Shown piece by piece: positions 16,512 through 25,829 of a stretch of 64,000 nt of DNA. The DNA lies in the NCBI RefSeq assembly GCF_002934455.1, contig NZ_PTIR01000005.1:186001-250000 (forward strand), read 5' to 3'. The notes beneath the pieces are model-generated. The model did not search any database. It worked only from the letters and a program-made list of their open reading frames with translations, and was not told the DNA's origin. The stretch's first letter is position 1. Every line of letters begins with the position of its first letter. Source of the DNA: Trinickia symbiotica. Lineage in GTDB: Bacteria > Pseudomonadota > Gammaproteobacteria > Burkholderiales > Burkholderiaceae. The position numbers and the translations under genes were made by a program.

Positions 16512-18340
16512 CGCATGATCTCCTCGCCGGTGCGCTTGGACACGGCAATCAGTTGTACGAATCGATTCAGGTTGACGTAGAGCCCGAAAAAGGCGTCGAG
16601 GACTCTGACGAAGGCGGCAACGCTCGTCCCGACGAAATGCGCCTCGTCGATCGTGAGACGGATCTCGTCACCACGCACGAACGTCGCGAACGGCTTACCC
16701 GGCAGCCATTGGACGGCCGGCCGCCGCTCGACGCCGACGAGACCTTCGATCTGGCGCGTCGACACGGCCGTATGCCGCAAATCGTAGAGCGAGAGCAGCT
16801 CCTTCAGCGACGCGAGATCGTCATCGACGAGCGGAGCGTGCCCGAGCGCGAGATGCGAGACAAGTCGAAGCTGCATCGACGCTCCGCGCTCGACGCGCAC
16901 CGTCGGCGTGGGCCGGCAGAGCATGGATATCGGATTGGCGCCGACGGTGAGCGCCGCATCGTCCTCCATGGCGGCGTCATCGAGGAACAGATCGCCGCCT
17001 TCGAGCCCGATGGCAAGCCGCGCCGGCAAGTCGCGATTGGTGCAGGTCAATTCGAGGCTGAGCGTGTCAGTTTGTGCGCTCGATGGATCGAATGCACTCT
17101 CGATGATCGAGATCTCCGTCTCATAGCCCGGGCTCATGTCGGCCACGGTGGCGTTGCGGCGCGCGAACCAATATCGGCCGGCCTTGCCCGCCTCGTCGTG
17201 GCGCAGCGCGTAGAACGGGCGGAACTCCATGATGGTCTGCTCGTTGGCGCCCTCTCTCACCAAGTGAACGGCGTCGATCGAATAGACCTCGTATTCGCGC
17301 GCGTTTCGCGCATTCGCCACGACCGGATAAGAGACGACTTCGTGACTGACGTGGATGGGCTCGCCGGGTTGCCTGAAAAGATTCACGACGGGCGAGCAAA
17401 AGAGCCGCAGGTGATGAGCCGCAAGCGATTCGATGAGCCGCGGCACCTGGGTTTCGCCGCGTACGCGCCCGATCACGACATGCAGCGTCAGGCGTCGGCA
17501 GCGCCGGCTCTCGCGCAGCATGGCGGCAATGTCGAAATCGATGAAGCCGAACTTCTCGGGAAACGCGAAGTATTCGGTCAGCAGGCGGTAGGCAGGATGC
17601 GATTTGGCCGGGTAGTCGATGAGCGATTGCGTATCGCTGAATCCAGCCTGCTCGAGCGGAAGCGCCGGAAGACGCCGCCACTCGCCCGGCTCGTCGGCTT
17701 CTACGTAGGCGGCTATCGCTTTCATGAAGAGACTGTCGGCCAACGTCGCGACAAACGACTGCTCGCCATGCAGGTAAGCGCGTACCGAATCGAGCCCGAT
17801 CGCAGTGAGATCGCTCGCCGATGAGGTGCTTTCGAACAGAAACGATACGACGCCCGACGCATCGCCGGGCAGCACGGGCGCGTGCGCAGGTAGCTCGGCA
17901 AGCGCCCTGAATTGAGCTCGGGCGAGTCTTATCGGCGCGAGTATCACGTCGTACGCGGTGCGAAAGCAGCAATGAACGCCGTTTACGTCGCGGCTGCGAA
18001 GCTGTGTGCCGCGCGGGATTGTGACCGGTTCGTCGATTCGCTCGGCGCTGCTCGGGACGAACTGCGCGATCGAACACGACGGGAACGGCCGAAGGTAATG
18101 CGGGTAAAGCACCTCGAGCAACGCTTCGGCCAACTCGGGGTAGTCATCGTCGAGCTTGCGGTTGATGCGCGCGCCGAGCAGCGCCAGCGCATCGATCATC
18201 CGCTCGACATGCGGATCGTCCGATTGCGTGTCCGCAAACGCGAGACGCGGCGCGATCTTCGGATAGCGATCGGCAAAACCCGGCGCATATCGCCGCAAAA
18301 ACGCAAGCTCACGGTCGTAGTAAGGCAGCAACGCTTCCAT
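16475..18340 (-). CDS. tssF: T6SS baseplate protein TssF
   Basis: 621 residues starting MEALLPYYDRELAFLRRYAP, with YPKIAPRLAFADTQSDDPHV, DDDYPELAEALLEVLYPHYL, PFPSCSIAQF and AYDVILAP. This is the copy in canonical order tssE-tssF-tssG and is probably the main wedge subunit. It differs widely from the TssF at 4432-6252, although the N-terminal 90 residues and the AYDVILAPI region align well. It starts 54 bp after the tssE stop. The end overlaps tssG. Confidence 0.94.
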   Translation of the reverse strand: MEALLPYYDRELAFLRRYAPGFADRYPKIAPRLAFADTQSDDPHVERMIDALALLGARINRKLDDDYPELAEALLEVLYPHYLRPFPSCSIAQFVPSSAERIDEPVTIPRGTQLRSRDVNGVHCCFRTAYDVILAPIRLARAQFRALAELPAHAPVLPGDASGVVSFLFESTSSASDLTAIGLDSVRAYLHGEQSFVATLADSLFMKAIAAYVEADEPGEWRRLPALPLEQAGFSDTQSLIDYPAKSHPAYRLLTEYFAFPEKFGFIDFDIAAMLRESRRCRRLTLHVVIGRVRGETQVPRLIESLAAHHLRLFCSPVVNLFRQPGEPIHVSHEVVSYPVVANARNAREYEVYSIDAVHLVREGANEQTIMEFRPFYALRHDEAGKAGRYWFARRNATVADMSPGYETEISIIESAFDPSSAQTDTLSLELTCTNRDLPARLAIGLEGGDLFLDDAAMEDDAALTVGANPISMLCRPTPTVRVERGASMQLRLVSHLALGHAPLVDDDLASLKELLSLYDLRHTAVSTRQIEGLVGVERRPAVQWLPGKPFATFVRGDEIRLTIDEAHFVGTSVAAFVRVLDAFFGLYVNLNRFVQLIAVSKRTGEEIMRCKPRSAESTLA

Positions 18341-18394
18341 CGTTTTCCCCGAGCGCCAGATCTTTTCGGTTTTTGCCGTGGTGCCTGCCGATGG

Positions 18395-18898
18395 TTACTC
18401 GTACATGCGGCTCCGCGCCGCGTCGCCGGCACGGCGCGAGCGCGAGACCGAATACTGCAGCGTCGAAGCCTGGAGCATCGCATCGAAGCTGACCGGTTCT
18501 TCGGCTGGGTGCACGACGAGCTTCGCGCGAATGACGAAATAAAGGGCGTTCGTCGATTGCGGGTTCGTTTCCAGGGAAACGGTCGCGCCGCGCAAACGCG
18601 GCTCATGCTGCTCGATTGCCTGACGGATCGAATCACAGATGCGTACTCGGTCCTCGTGTCGCACGAGGCTCAGGCCCGCGAAGTCGCTCAACCCGTATGT
18701 CAACACCGAACGCACGCACTCGCTCCCTTGCGGAAATGGCTCGCGAGGTGCGAGGCGGGTGTTGAGCAGCGCTTCGACGTCACGCGCGACTCGGCTTTTT
18801 AGTTCGTCGAGCGAAAGCTGCCGCATCGCGGCGGGCGCCGGCATTCGCGGGTCGTCGTCGAAAAGCTTGTCGAGCAAGCTTGGTTCGAATCGCTTCAT
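18395..18898 (-). CDS. tssE: T6SS baseplate protein TssE (gp25-like)
   Basis: 167 residues from the ATG at 18898 (MKRFEPSLLDKLFDDDP). It has the gp25 core: VARDVEALLNTRLAP, SVLTYGLSDFAGLS and DRVRICDSIRQAIEQHEPRL, the last containing the conserved EPRL. TssE starts sheath polymerisation from the baseplate. An open frame runs 30 codons further upstream to 18988, but the FEPSLLDKL start is typical of the family. The C-terminus carries a short basic tail (SRSRRAGDAARSRMYE). About 130 bp separate it from hcp. Confidence 0.93.
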   Translation of the reverse strand: MKRFEPSLLDKLFDDDPRMPAPAAMRQLSLDELKSRVARDVEALLNTRLAPREPFPQGSECVRSVLTYGLSDFAGLSLVRHEDRVRICDSIRQAIEQHEPRLRGATVSLETNPQSTNALYFVIRAKLVVHPAEEPVSFDAMLQASTLQYSVSRSRRAGDAARSRMYE

Positions 18899-19031
18899 CG
18901 GTGCGATGCATTCATTCTGAGCTAGCAAGGGCGCAGGCACTTTCCGGCGCCGGCGCCCTTGCGGTTGCTCGCGGACGGCCACGCCCACGCCAACGCTTCA
19001 CCATGACGGGCGCGACGCGCCGCGCCGCACG

Positions 19032-19535
19032 TCAGACCGCGTAGGTCTTGTCGTTCTTCGTCAGGCTCCAGGCACCCTGCGCATTGCCGCCCTGGTTGCC
19101 GCCGATCTTCTGCTGCGTGTACTTCCATTGCACCGCGGCGTACTTGAGCGAAAACTGCTCGACGGGCAGCCCCTCGCCGACCACGCTCGGCGCAACGCTG
19201 GAGACGATGACGTATTTGAGCTTGATTTCGAGGTACTTCACGCGGTTACCGTCACCGTCCGAACGCATGAAGTCGATCGTGACTTCATCGAACGTGGTGC
19301 CGCCCGAGGCGTGCTGATAAAGGAGCGGGCTTACGACGTCGATGTCCTTCGTGAACGTCATATCCGCGTGCTCGCAGCGCTCCGCGGTATGGCCGCCGGC
19401 CGTCGAGGCCGTTGCCGAGCGCGGCTGGGTGATGGAGTGATTCCACGAGCTGATCTCGATCCAGTTCGAGTGGTCCTTATCCTGCGATTCGCCGTTGATG
19501 GCAGGATTGCCGAACTTCATGTAAATGTCTTTCAT
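19032..19535 (-). CDS. tssD: T6SS tube protein Hcp (TssD)
   Basis: 167 residues from the ATG at 19535 (MKDIYMKFGNPAINGESQD), with the Hcp signatures WIEISSWNHSITQPRSATAS, DMTFTKDIDVVSPLLYQHAS and VKYLEIKLKYVIVSSVAPS. Hcp hexamers form the expelled tube. A GGAG sits about 9 nt upstream of this ATG; the longer reading to 19610 has no better site. It lies 80 bp after tssC, and that gap contains a hairpin. There is no effector fusion. Confidence 0.96.
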   Translation of the reverse strand: MKDIYMKFGNPAINGESQDKDHSNWIEISSWNHSITQPRSATASTAGGHTAERCEHADMTFTKDIDVVSPLLYQHASGGTTFDEVTIDFMRSDGDGNRVKYLEIKLKYVIVSSVAPSVVGEGLPVEQFSLKYAAVQWKYTQQKIGGNQGGNAQGAWSLTKNDKTYAV

Positions 19536-19573
19536 CTCTCGCGACTCCGAATAAGAGGTTGAGCGGTGGGCCG

Positions 19574-19596
19574 GGCGATTGACATCATGCATCGCC
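19574..19596. other. intercistronic hairpin between tssC and hcp
   Basis: GGCGAT, 11-nt loop, ATCGCC: a perfect 6-bp inverted repeat in the 80-bp tssC-hcp gap, flanked by further G/C-rich sequence. It could stabilise or process the hcp part of the transcript. There is no T-run to make it a clear terminator. Confidence 0.3.
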
Positions 19597-19615
19597 GCCC
19601 TTCGTTTCACGATGC

Positions 19616-21106
19616 TTAGGCACCCGCCGGCTTCGGCAGATCAGCGACGAGCCGCAGCGAAATCGAGAGCTCGTCCAGTTGGAAATGAGGGCGCAGAAAT
19701 GCGACCGAGCGATACGAACCCGGCTTGCCGGGAATCTCCGTGACCTGAACCGACGCTTCGCGCAGTGGGAACTGCGCCTTTTGCTCCTGCGTTGCGTTGT
19801 CGTCGAGCAGCACGTATTGGGCGATCCAGCGATTGAGGAAGGTCTCGACGTTCTGCGCCGACGCGAAGCTGCCGATCTTGTCGCGCATCATCGCCTTCAG
19901 GTAGTGCGCGATGCGAGATACCGAGAAAATATATTGCAGCTGCGTCGATAGCACCGCGTTCGCATTCGCGCTGTCGGTGTTGTACTTTCTCGGACGCTGC
20001 ACCGATTGTGCCGCGAAGAACGCCGCGTAATCGGTGTTTTTGCAATGCACGAGCGGAATGAACCCGAGGTCGCTCAACTCCTTCTCGCGGCGATCGGTGA
20101 TCGCGATTTCAGTCGGGCATTTGAGGGCGATCTCGCCATCGTCGGTCTTGAAGGTGTGCGTCGGCAAATCCTCCACGAGCCCACCGCCTTCCACGCCTCG
20201 AATCGCCGCGCACCAGCCGAAGTCGTCGAACGCGGCCGTCAACCGTGCCGCGAATGCCCACGCCGCGTTGCACCAGAGGTACTTGTTGTGATCGGTACCG
20301 TCGACATCCTCGACGAAGTTGAAGCCGTCGGCCGTCAGGCCATCCTTCGGATTGAACGGCAGCCGGCCAAGATAGCGCGGCAGCGTGAGGCCGACGTAGC
20401 GCGAATCCTCGGAATCGCGGAACGACTTCCACTTGGCATATTCGACCGTATCGAATACTTTGCCGAGATCGCGCGGCTTGCCGAGATCGGCGAACGTTTC
20501 GAGGTCCAGCAGCTCGGGCGAAGCGGACGTGATGAACGGCGCATGCGCCGCGGCGGCCACATGCGACATCTGCTCGATGAAGTAGATGTCCTCGGGTTGA
20601 CGCGTGATCTCGAAGTCGCCGATCAGCGCCCCGAACGGCGCGCCGCCGAACGTCCCGAATTCCTCTTCGTACACCTTCTTGAAGAGCGCGCTTTGATCGA
20701 ACTCCGCCGCGGTCTTGAATTCACGCACGATCTCGCGCTTCGTCGCGTTGAGCGCCTTGATCTTGATGCCCGAACCCGTGTTGCTTTCCTTGCAGAGGTA
20801 TTGCAGGCCGCGCCACGTGCTCTCCATGCGCTGGAACTGCGATGCGTGCATGACCTCGCTCAGTTGCGCCGAAAGCAGCCGGTCGATCTCGGCAATGCGC
20901 GCGTCGAGCGTGGCCGCCAGGTTGTCGGAGACGACGACCGTTCCGTCGAGCACCTGGTTCGCGAGCTCGCTGATGAGGTCCTTCGCCCGCGCGTGCTCCG
21001 AATCGGATTTGGCCACCCTGCTCTTCTCGATGATTTCGTCGAGCAGTGACGTCGTTGCACCCGCTTCCGGTTGCGCCGGATTGGCCGTAGCCGCTTGCTG
21101 ATTCAT
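19616..21106 (-). CDS. tssC: T6SS sheath large subunit TssC (VipB)
   Basis: 496 residues from the ATG at 21106 (MNQQAATANP). Core blocks include MESTWRGLQYLCKESNTG, FGALIGDFEITRQPEDIYFI, ASPELLDLETFADLGKPRDL, WCNAAWAFAARLTAAF and RIAHYLKAMMRDKIGSF. It assembles with TssB into the contractile sheath. A GTG at 21121 touching the tssB stop is possible, but the ATG has a better site (GAGGT, about 5-nt spacing) and gives the usual family length. Confidence 0.96.
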   Translation of the reverse strand: MNQQAATANPAQPEAGATTSLLDEIIEKSRVAKSDSEHARAKDLISELANQVLDGTVVVSDNLAATLDARIAEIDRLLSAQLSEVMHASQFQRMESTWRGLQYLCKESNTGSGIKIKALNATKREIVREFKTAAEFDQSALFKKVYEEEFGTFGGAPFGALIGDFEITRQPEDIYFIEQMSHVAAAAHAPFITSASPELLDLETFADLGKPRDLGKVFDTVEYAKWKSFRDSEDSRYVGLTLPRYLGRLPFNPKDGLTADGFNFVEDVDGTDHNKYLWCNAAWAFAARLTAAFDDFGWCAAIRGVEGGGLVEDLPTHTFKTDDGEIALKCPTEIAITDRREKELSDLGFIPLVHCKNTDYAAFFAAQSVQRPRKYNTDSANANAVLSTQLQYIFSVSRIAHYLKAMMRDKIGSFASAQNVETFLNRWIAQYVLLDDNATQEQKAQFPLREASVQVTEIPGKPGSYRSVAFLRPHFQLDELSISLRLVADLPKPAGA

Positions 21107-21121
21107 CGTGACCTCGCTCAC

Positions 21122-21676
21122 TCAATCGCCCGGTATGTCCTGATCGACCGCATCGCCCTGATCGACCGCATCGCCCTGTTCACCCGCCGGTGCCGCGAGC
21201 GCGCGGACCTGCGCTGTATTCGCAAGCACGTCGCTCAGAATGCTCTCGAGCTTGTCGTTCCCGGCCAGCTTGTTGCGCAGGTCGGCAAGCTTCGAGCGTG
21301 CCTCGAGCAAGCGTCGCAGCGGCTCGATCTGCGCCACCACCTGATCCGGATCGAAGCTCGCCATCGAGCGGAAACGCAAATCGACGGCGAACGTGCCGCC
21401 CGCGTCGGTGAGCCGGTTCTTGACCTCGAACGCGGCGCGCGGCTCGACGGCCTTTATGACGTCGTCGAAATTGTCGCGATCGATGCTGACGAATTTGCGG
21501 TCGCGCAGCTTCGGCTGCTCGACTTCCGATTGACCGGCGAGGTCCGCCACGACGCCGACGACGAACGGCAACTCCTTGATCTCGATCGCGTCGCCGCGCT
21601 CGACTTCGTAAGTCAGTTGCACGCGCGGCGGGCGCACCTTCTGCAAGCGTTTCTGAATGCTTTCCTTCTTGGCCAT
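21122..21676 (-). CDS. tssB: T6SS sheath small subunit TssB (VipA)
   Basis: 184 residues from the ATG at 21676. Typical TssB sequence: MAKKESIQKRLQKVRPPRVQ, YEVERGDAIEIKELPFVVGV, KFVSIDRDNFDDVIKAVEPR and a C-terminal helix with LLEARSKLADLRNKL. The tail has a short exact repeat, GDAVDQGDAVDQ, encoded by duplicated DNA around 21140-21180. The in-frame ORF extends back into the TPR lipoprotein gene but with a composition unlike TssB, so this start is firm. Confidence 0.95.
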   Translation of the reverse strand: MAKKESIQKRLQKVRPPRVQLTYEVERGDAIEIKELPFVVGVVADLAGQSEVEQPKLRDRKFVSIDRDNFDDVIKAVEPRAAFEVKNRLTDAGGTFAVDLRFRSMASFDPDQVVAQIEPLRRLLEARSKLADLRNKLAGNDKLESILSDVLANTAQVRALAAPAGEQGDAVDQGDAVDQDIPGD

Positions 21677-21716
21677 CGGCAGCTCCCCGAAGCGTATGAG
21701 TGAAACGAACGACGCT

Positions 21717-22370
21717 TTAACGAAGCGCGCTGAACGGATCGGCGCCGCTCGCGCCGGCGGCGGCCTTCGGCGCGGGCGCATCGGCGGCCGGCTGGTCGGC
21801 CGCGCCCGGATCGGCGTCCTTCTTCGCAACCGTGGCCGGGTGGCGCCGCACGATGCGGCGCTTCTTGACCGGAGGCTTGTTCTGCGCGACTTCCTCTGGG
21901 AACAGCGTTGCCTGGCCCAGCGTGTCGCGCAGCTGATGCGCGAGTGCCTGCGCGTCCGTCTTGGCATCGCCGGCGAGCTCGGCGTCCTGACGCAATTCGC
22001 CGAGCGACTGCGTCGCGACGCGAAGACCGCTCACGGCCAGCACGCTTTTCGCGCCGCGGTCCGTCGAATCGCGCTGTAGCGCTTCTTGCGCCGCGACGAT
22101 GGCCTGCCCGTAATGCGCATTGTCGAACTCGATTTGCGCGATACGCGACCACGGCTCTTCACGCGTCGGGTCGGCCTTGGTCAACTGCTGATAAAGCGCA
22201 AGCGCCTTGTCCTTGTCGCCGCCCTTGGCGACGGCATCGGCATCGGCCAGCGCCTTGTCGAATGCGGCCGGCGTAGTCTGATTGGCCTGCTTTTGCGAGG
22301 CGCAGCCCGCGATGACGGCACATACCAGCACGGCCGTCGAAAGTTTGCGAAAGATTTGCTGTTTGTTCAT
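21717..22370 (-). CDS. TPR-containing lipoprotein heading the tssBC operon
   Basis: 217 residues from the ATG at 22370. A lipoprotein signal peptide ends in VIAGC (Cys near 23). Tetratricopeptide-like helices follow (AFDKALADADAVAKGGDKDKAL split over the core, ALYQQLTKADPTREEPWSRI, AHYGQAIVAAQEALQRDS). The tail has a basic segment (KKRRIVRRHP) and an Ala/Pro/Asp-rich end. An outer-membrane or periplasmic accessory role in the T6SS is likely from its position just ahead of tssB. The exact function is not shown by the sequence. Confidence 0.82.
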   Translation of the reverse strand: MNKQQIFRKLSTAVLVCAVIAGCASQKQANQTTPAAFDKALADADAVAKGGDKDKALALYQQLTKADPTREEPWSRIAQIEFDNAHYGQAIVAAQEALQRDSTDRGAKSVLAVSGLRVATQSLGELRQDAELAGDAKTDAQALAHQLRDTLGQATLFPEEVAQNKPPVKKRRIVRRHPATVAKKDADPGAADQPAADAPAPKAAAGASGADPFSALR

Positions 22371-22695
22371 TGCCGACACACTGCCCGATCGTTTATTAAT
22401 TCGCCGAGACAAACCACGGCTTTGCTTTGCGGCGAGCGCGGGCGTATAGTACCGGCCAATTTTCCATAATTCAACTCCAATCGCATGACGATAGCGGAAT
22501 GGAATTATTGCGAATAAGCGTTATGCAGAACGGATAGGAAACTATTTCCGAGTAAATCGCCTCTTAACAAGGCACAAGAAAAATTTTCCGAGATATGAAG
22601 CTATACAAACCTGTCCGTTCTCAACTTCACGAGGCGGATACGGGCGGCAGAATTCTAAAAAAGTTTGTCGCGGATAAGACGGAGCGCGCGGTGAA
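22371..22695. other. AT-richer divergent control region of the T6SS core
   Basis: This 325-bp region separates the minus-strand TPR lipoprotein-tssB operon from plus-strand tssJKL and is visibly more AT-rich than its surroundings. It contains a minus-strand promoter candidate (22446-22474), a 7-bp inverted repeat ATAATTC (22466-22472) / GAATTAT (22502-22508), and TATACA near 22601 as a weak plus-strand -10. No open frame looks like a gene. Confidence 0.6.
22446..22474 (-). promoter_or_regulatory. sigma70-type promoter candidate for the tssBC operon
   Basis: On the minus strand TTGAAT (22474-22469), a 17-bp spacer and TACTAT (22451-22446) match the sigma70 pattern at 4/6 and 4/6. The predicted start leaves a 5' leader of about 70 nt before the lipoprotein ATG at 22370. 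Confidence 0.4.
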
Positions 22696-23316
22696 ATGCC
22701 AATAAAGCGTTATTTGATATGCACCATTTCATTGCTCGTCGCGGGCGGGACGCTCGCGGGTTGCGCGGCCGGCGTCACCGCGCTCGGCAGCGTGGCCTCG
22801 ACTGCGCTTCAGGCCGCCGGCATCGGCAAGCCCCCGGTGCCCGATTCGCAAAAGCCGCCGCGCGACGTCCCGCTCACGCTCGCTGCAGCGTCCAATCTCA
22901 ATGCGGCAACCGACAATCACCCGCTCGGGCTCGTGGTGCGTCTTTACGTGCTGAAAGACCCGACCACGTTCCAGCAAGCATCGTTCGACGTCTTTACGGA
23001 CCCGACCAAGGAGAAAAGCGCGCTGGGCGCGGATCTGCTAAGCGTGCGCGAAGTGACGCTGATTCCGGGCCAGCATTACCGGATGACCGAGAAAGTGTCG
23101 CGTGAAGCGCAGGCTTTCGGCGTCGTTGCCCTCTTCCGCGATCCCGCGCTGCGGCGTTGGAAATTCGCTTTCGATCCGGCGAAATCGGAGAAATCCGGCA
23201 TAATGATCGGCCTTCATAACTGCGCAATGACAGTGACGAGCGGCACCGTCATTCCGCCCGATCCGGGCTTGCCGATGCCGCCGTTGAATTTGCTGTCGTC
23301 GGTATCCTGCGGTTGA
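22696..23316 (+). CDS. tssJ: T6SS outer-membrane lipoprotein TssJ
   Basis: 206 residues with a lipoprotein signal peptide (LICTISLLVAGGTLAGC, lipobox LAGC). The TssJ beta-sandwich shows as VPLTLAAASNLNAATDNHPL, GLVVRLYVLKDPTTFQQASF and VTLIPGQHYRMTEKVSREAQ with FGVVALFRD. TssJ binds the periplasmic end of TssM. It is longer than minimal TssJ because of a Gly/Ala-rich linker after the Cys and a Pro-rich C-terminus with a late cysteine pair (HNCAMTV, SVSCG). It is the first gene of the tssJKL unit. Confidence 0.93.
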   Translation: MPIKRYLICTISLLVAGGTLAGCAAGVTALGSVASTALQAAGIGKPPVPDSQKPPRDVPLTLAAASNLNAATDNHPLGLVVRLYVLKDPTTFQQASFDVFTDPTKEKSALGADLLSVREVTLIPGQHYRMTEKVSREAQAFGVVALFRDPALRRWKFAFDPAKSEKSGIMIGLHNCAMTVTSGTVIPPDPGLPMPPLNLLSSVSCG

Positions 23317-23406
23317 ACGAGACGGCAATGAACGGTCAATGTCCGTCGAATGAATTTTTTATGACCGCATCAGTGGCGCTTTGAACAACACAACGTGGGT
23401 TTCGGG

Positions 23407-24753
23407 ATGAGTTATTCGGCAAAGCTGCTTTGGGGAGAGGGCCTCTTTCTCCGGCCTCAGCATTTCCAGCAACAAGACGCTTATCACGAGGCGCGTCTCG
23501 TTGAATCGATACGCGCGCTGCAGCCGTTCAACTGGGGGGTGCGCTCCGTTGCGTTCGATCTCGATTCGCTCAACGGCGGCACGTTGCGCTTGTCGGAGCT
23601 CTCGATCGTCTTTCCCGACGGCACGCTGTTTTCGGCCCCGCAAGCCGATGAGTTGCCCGAGGCCATTTCGCTGCAAACGCTGCCCGAAGGTATCGCCGAT
23701 TCCGTGTTCTACGTGGCGCTGAACCCGATGCGCGAGAGCGGCAGCAATTATACGGACGACCCGACGAGCGACCGGCCGATGCGCTATGCGAGCAAGCAGG
23801 CGGAAGTGGCCGACCAGTTCACGGGCGCGATGACGGCCGCCCTGACGTTCCTCAAAACGCGTGTCAGGCTCGTCGGTCACGACGAGCCGCGCCAGCAGCT
23901 CATCGCGGTGCCGATCGTGCACGTGCGGCGCACGGCGACTTCGGGCTTCGAGTTCGACGCCAACTTCGTGCCTCCCTGTCTCTCGATCGAGGCTTCCCCC
24001 GTATTACATCAAGGGCTGCGCCAACTGATCGATGCGCTGCAGGCGAAGGTCAACGCGCTCTACGGTTTTCATCGTGAACCGACGAAAAACATCATCGAAT
24101 TCCGCTCGGGCGATATTGCGTCGTTCTGGCTGCTGCATACCGTGAACGCGGCGGTCGCCTCGCTCATTCATTTGCATCAACAACCGGCGCTGCACCCGGA
24201 GCGTCTCTTTCACGAGCTGTTGAGGCTTGCGGGGCAGTTGATGACGTTCTCGAAGCAGTACACGCTGACCGATTTGCCGGTCTATCGGCACGACGAGCCC
24301 GGCCCCGCATTCGCGCGGCTCGACGAGATCGTGCGGGACCTGCTCGAAACCGTCATCTCGACACGTCATTTTGCGATCGCGCTCGAGGAGGTGCGGCCGT
24401 CGTTTCGGGCGGGCCGCCTCGACTCGGGCCGAATCGACGAGAAGACCACGTTCTACATCGCCGTATCGGCCGATCTGCCACCCGTGGAGCTGGTCGAGGT
24501 CGTGCCGACGCGTTTCAAGATCGGCGCACCTGACGATGTCGACAAACTCGTGTTGTCCGCAATGCCCGGCGTGAGGCTCGTGTATACACCTCAGGTCCCG
24601 CCCGCCGTGCCCGTGCGACCCGGCGCCTGCTACTTCGCGCTCGAAGCCCGCGGCCCGCTTTATGAGCGGATGCTGCAAGCGCAATCGGCAATGATCTACA
24701 CGCCGTCGGGCATCAACGATCTCAAAGTCGACTTGATCGCCGTTACTTCCTGA
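23407..24753 (+). CDS. tssK: T6SS baseplate adaptor TssK
   Basis: 448 residues from the ATG at 23407 (MSYSAKLLWGEGLFLRPQHF). The WGEGLFLRPQHFQQQD block is the TssK hallmark; later blocks include FLARSPLAF-like helices and the C-terminal YFALEARGPLYERML followed by IYTPSGINDLKVDLIAV. TssK trimers connect the baseplate to TssL/TssM. A GTG at 23395 in the same frame is an alternative start. Confidence 0.95.
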   Translation: MSYSAKLLWGEGLFLRPQHFQQQDAYHEARLVESIRALQPFNWGVRSVAFDLDSLNGGTLRLSELSIVFPDGTLFSAPQADELPEAISLQTLPEGIADSVFYVALNPMRESGSNYTDDPTSDRPMRYASKQAEVADQFTGAMTAALTFLKTRVRLVGHDEPRQQLIAVPIVHVRRTATSGFEFDANFVPPCLSIEASPVLHQGLRQLIDALQAKVNALYGFHREPTKNIIEFRSGDIASFWLLHTVNAAVASLIHLHQQPALHPERLFHELLRLAGQLMTFSKQYTLTDLPVYRHDEPGPAFARLDEIVRDLLETVISTRHFAIALEEVRPSFRAGRLDSGRIDEKTTFYIAVSADLPPVELVEVVPTRFKIGAPDDVDKLVLSAMPGVRLVYTPQVPPAVPVRPGACYFALEARGPLYERMLQAQSAMIYTPSGINDLKVDLIAVTS

Positions 24754-24759
24754 CACATC

Positions 24760-25545
24760 ATGACCGAAGTCCCCTCTCTTCTCGGCAGCAGCGCACCGCC
24801 TCCCGTATCGGCATGGAGCCCGAGCGTCGATGCGAGCGCCCAGGCCCGTTCGCTGCACGACCTGCTCTACGACGGCTTCTTCATGCTGTTCCTGATCAAG
24901 CAGGGACATGAGCCCGCCGATGCCACCGAGTTCAGCTCGCGCGTGCAAGCCTTCCTTGCGGACTTCGAGCGTGGCGCGAAGAAGCTCAATGTGCCGGCTG
25001 ACGATGTCTACGCGGCCAAGTTCGCGTTTTGCGCGACGATCGACGAAGCGGTGCTCTCGTCGACGTTCAAGATCCGTGATGTCTGGGAGCGTCGGCCGCT
25101 GCAGCTGACGCTATTCGGCGAGCAACTGGCCGGCGAGAAGTTCTTCGATCATCTCGAAGCGTGTCGCGCACAAGGCGTGGCGCGGTTGCAGTCGCTCGAG
25201 GTGTTCCATATGTGCTTGCTGCTCGGGTTCAAAGGCAAGTACCTGCTCGAGGGGCCGGAGAAATTGGCTTATCTGACGGCAAGGCTCGGCGACGAGATCG
25301 CGCGCATGAAAGGCAAGCGGGCCGCTTTCGCGCCACATTGGCCCCTGCCCGATCAAGTGGCCCATCGCCTCAAGCATGAAGTGCCGCTGTGGACCATCGG
25401 CGCGGTGTTTGCGTTTATCGGTCTGACCGGTTATTTCGGACTCCATACTTTTTTGCGCGATCACACGCTGGGCACGTTGGCGCCCTATTCCCAGCTCGTC
25501 AAGCCGGAAGCCGAATCGGCCAATCTGACGATTTCGTTGCCTTGA
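24760..25545 (+). CDS. tssL: T6SS inner-membrane protein TssL (DotU/IcmH)
   Basis: 261 residues. A cytoplasmic DotU domain (LHDLLYDGFFMLFLIKQGHE, FAFCATIDEAVLSSTF, LTLFGEQLAGEKFFDHLEAC, LLGFKGKYLLEGPEKL) is followed by one C-terminal transmembrane helix (LWTIGAVFAFIGLTGYFGL) and a short periplasmic tail. No OmpA-like extension is present; the separate OmpA-like gene at 13243 may fill that need. The start is 6 bp after the tssK stop. It is the last tss gene on this side of the locus. Confidence 0.94.
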   Translation: MTEVPSLLGSSAPPPVSAWSPSVDASAQARSLHDLLYDGFFMLFLIKQGHEPADATEFSSRVQAFLADFERGAKKLNVPADDVYAAKFAFCATIDEAVLSSTFKIRDVWERRPLQLTLFGEQLAGEKFFDHLEACRAQGVARLQSLEVFHMCLLLGFKGKYLLEGPEKLAYLTARLGDEIARMKGKRAAFAPHWPLPDQVAHRLKHEVPLWTIGAVFAFIGLTGYFGLHTFLRDHTLGTLAPYSQLVKPEAESANLTISLP

Positions 25546-25829
25546 GCGCGAGCGCCCGGCTCGCCGCGGCGCAAGTGTCATTGCCCGGCCGGCCAACCCG
25601 GAGCGCATGCGGCTCCCCAGCGTCGAGTCGGCAACACTACCCCGATCTTTGAAATTCCATTTCGGCGCGGCCGCCGGCTTTGCGCAGGGCGCCAGGCCCG
25701 CTCGCGAGAGCGGCTGGCCGGCCTTCGTGCTGTATTGGAAAAAATCGGCCTCGCTTGTTCCTGTTATGGTTCTCGCGTCCCGGATACGCTTTCTCAAAAC
25801 GATGCTTGCGCGACACGGAGGGCGAGCAA

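Noticed and set aside
22571-22590. GGCAC-containing sequence as a sigma54 promoter for tssJKL
   Set aside because: No GC at the required -12 spacing after the GG; the region is only A/T-rich there.
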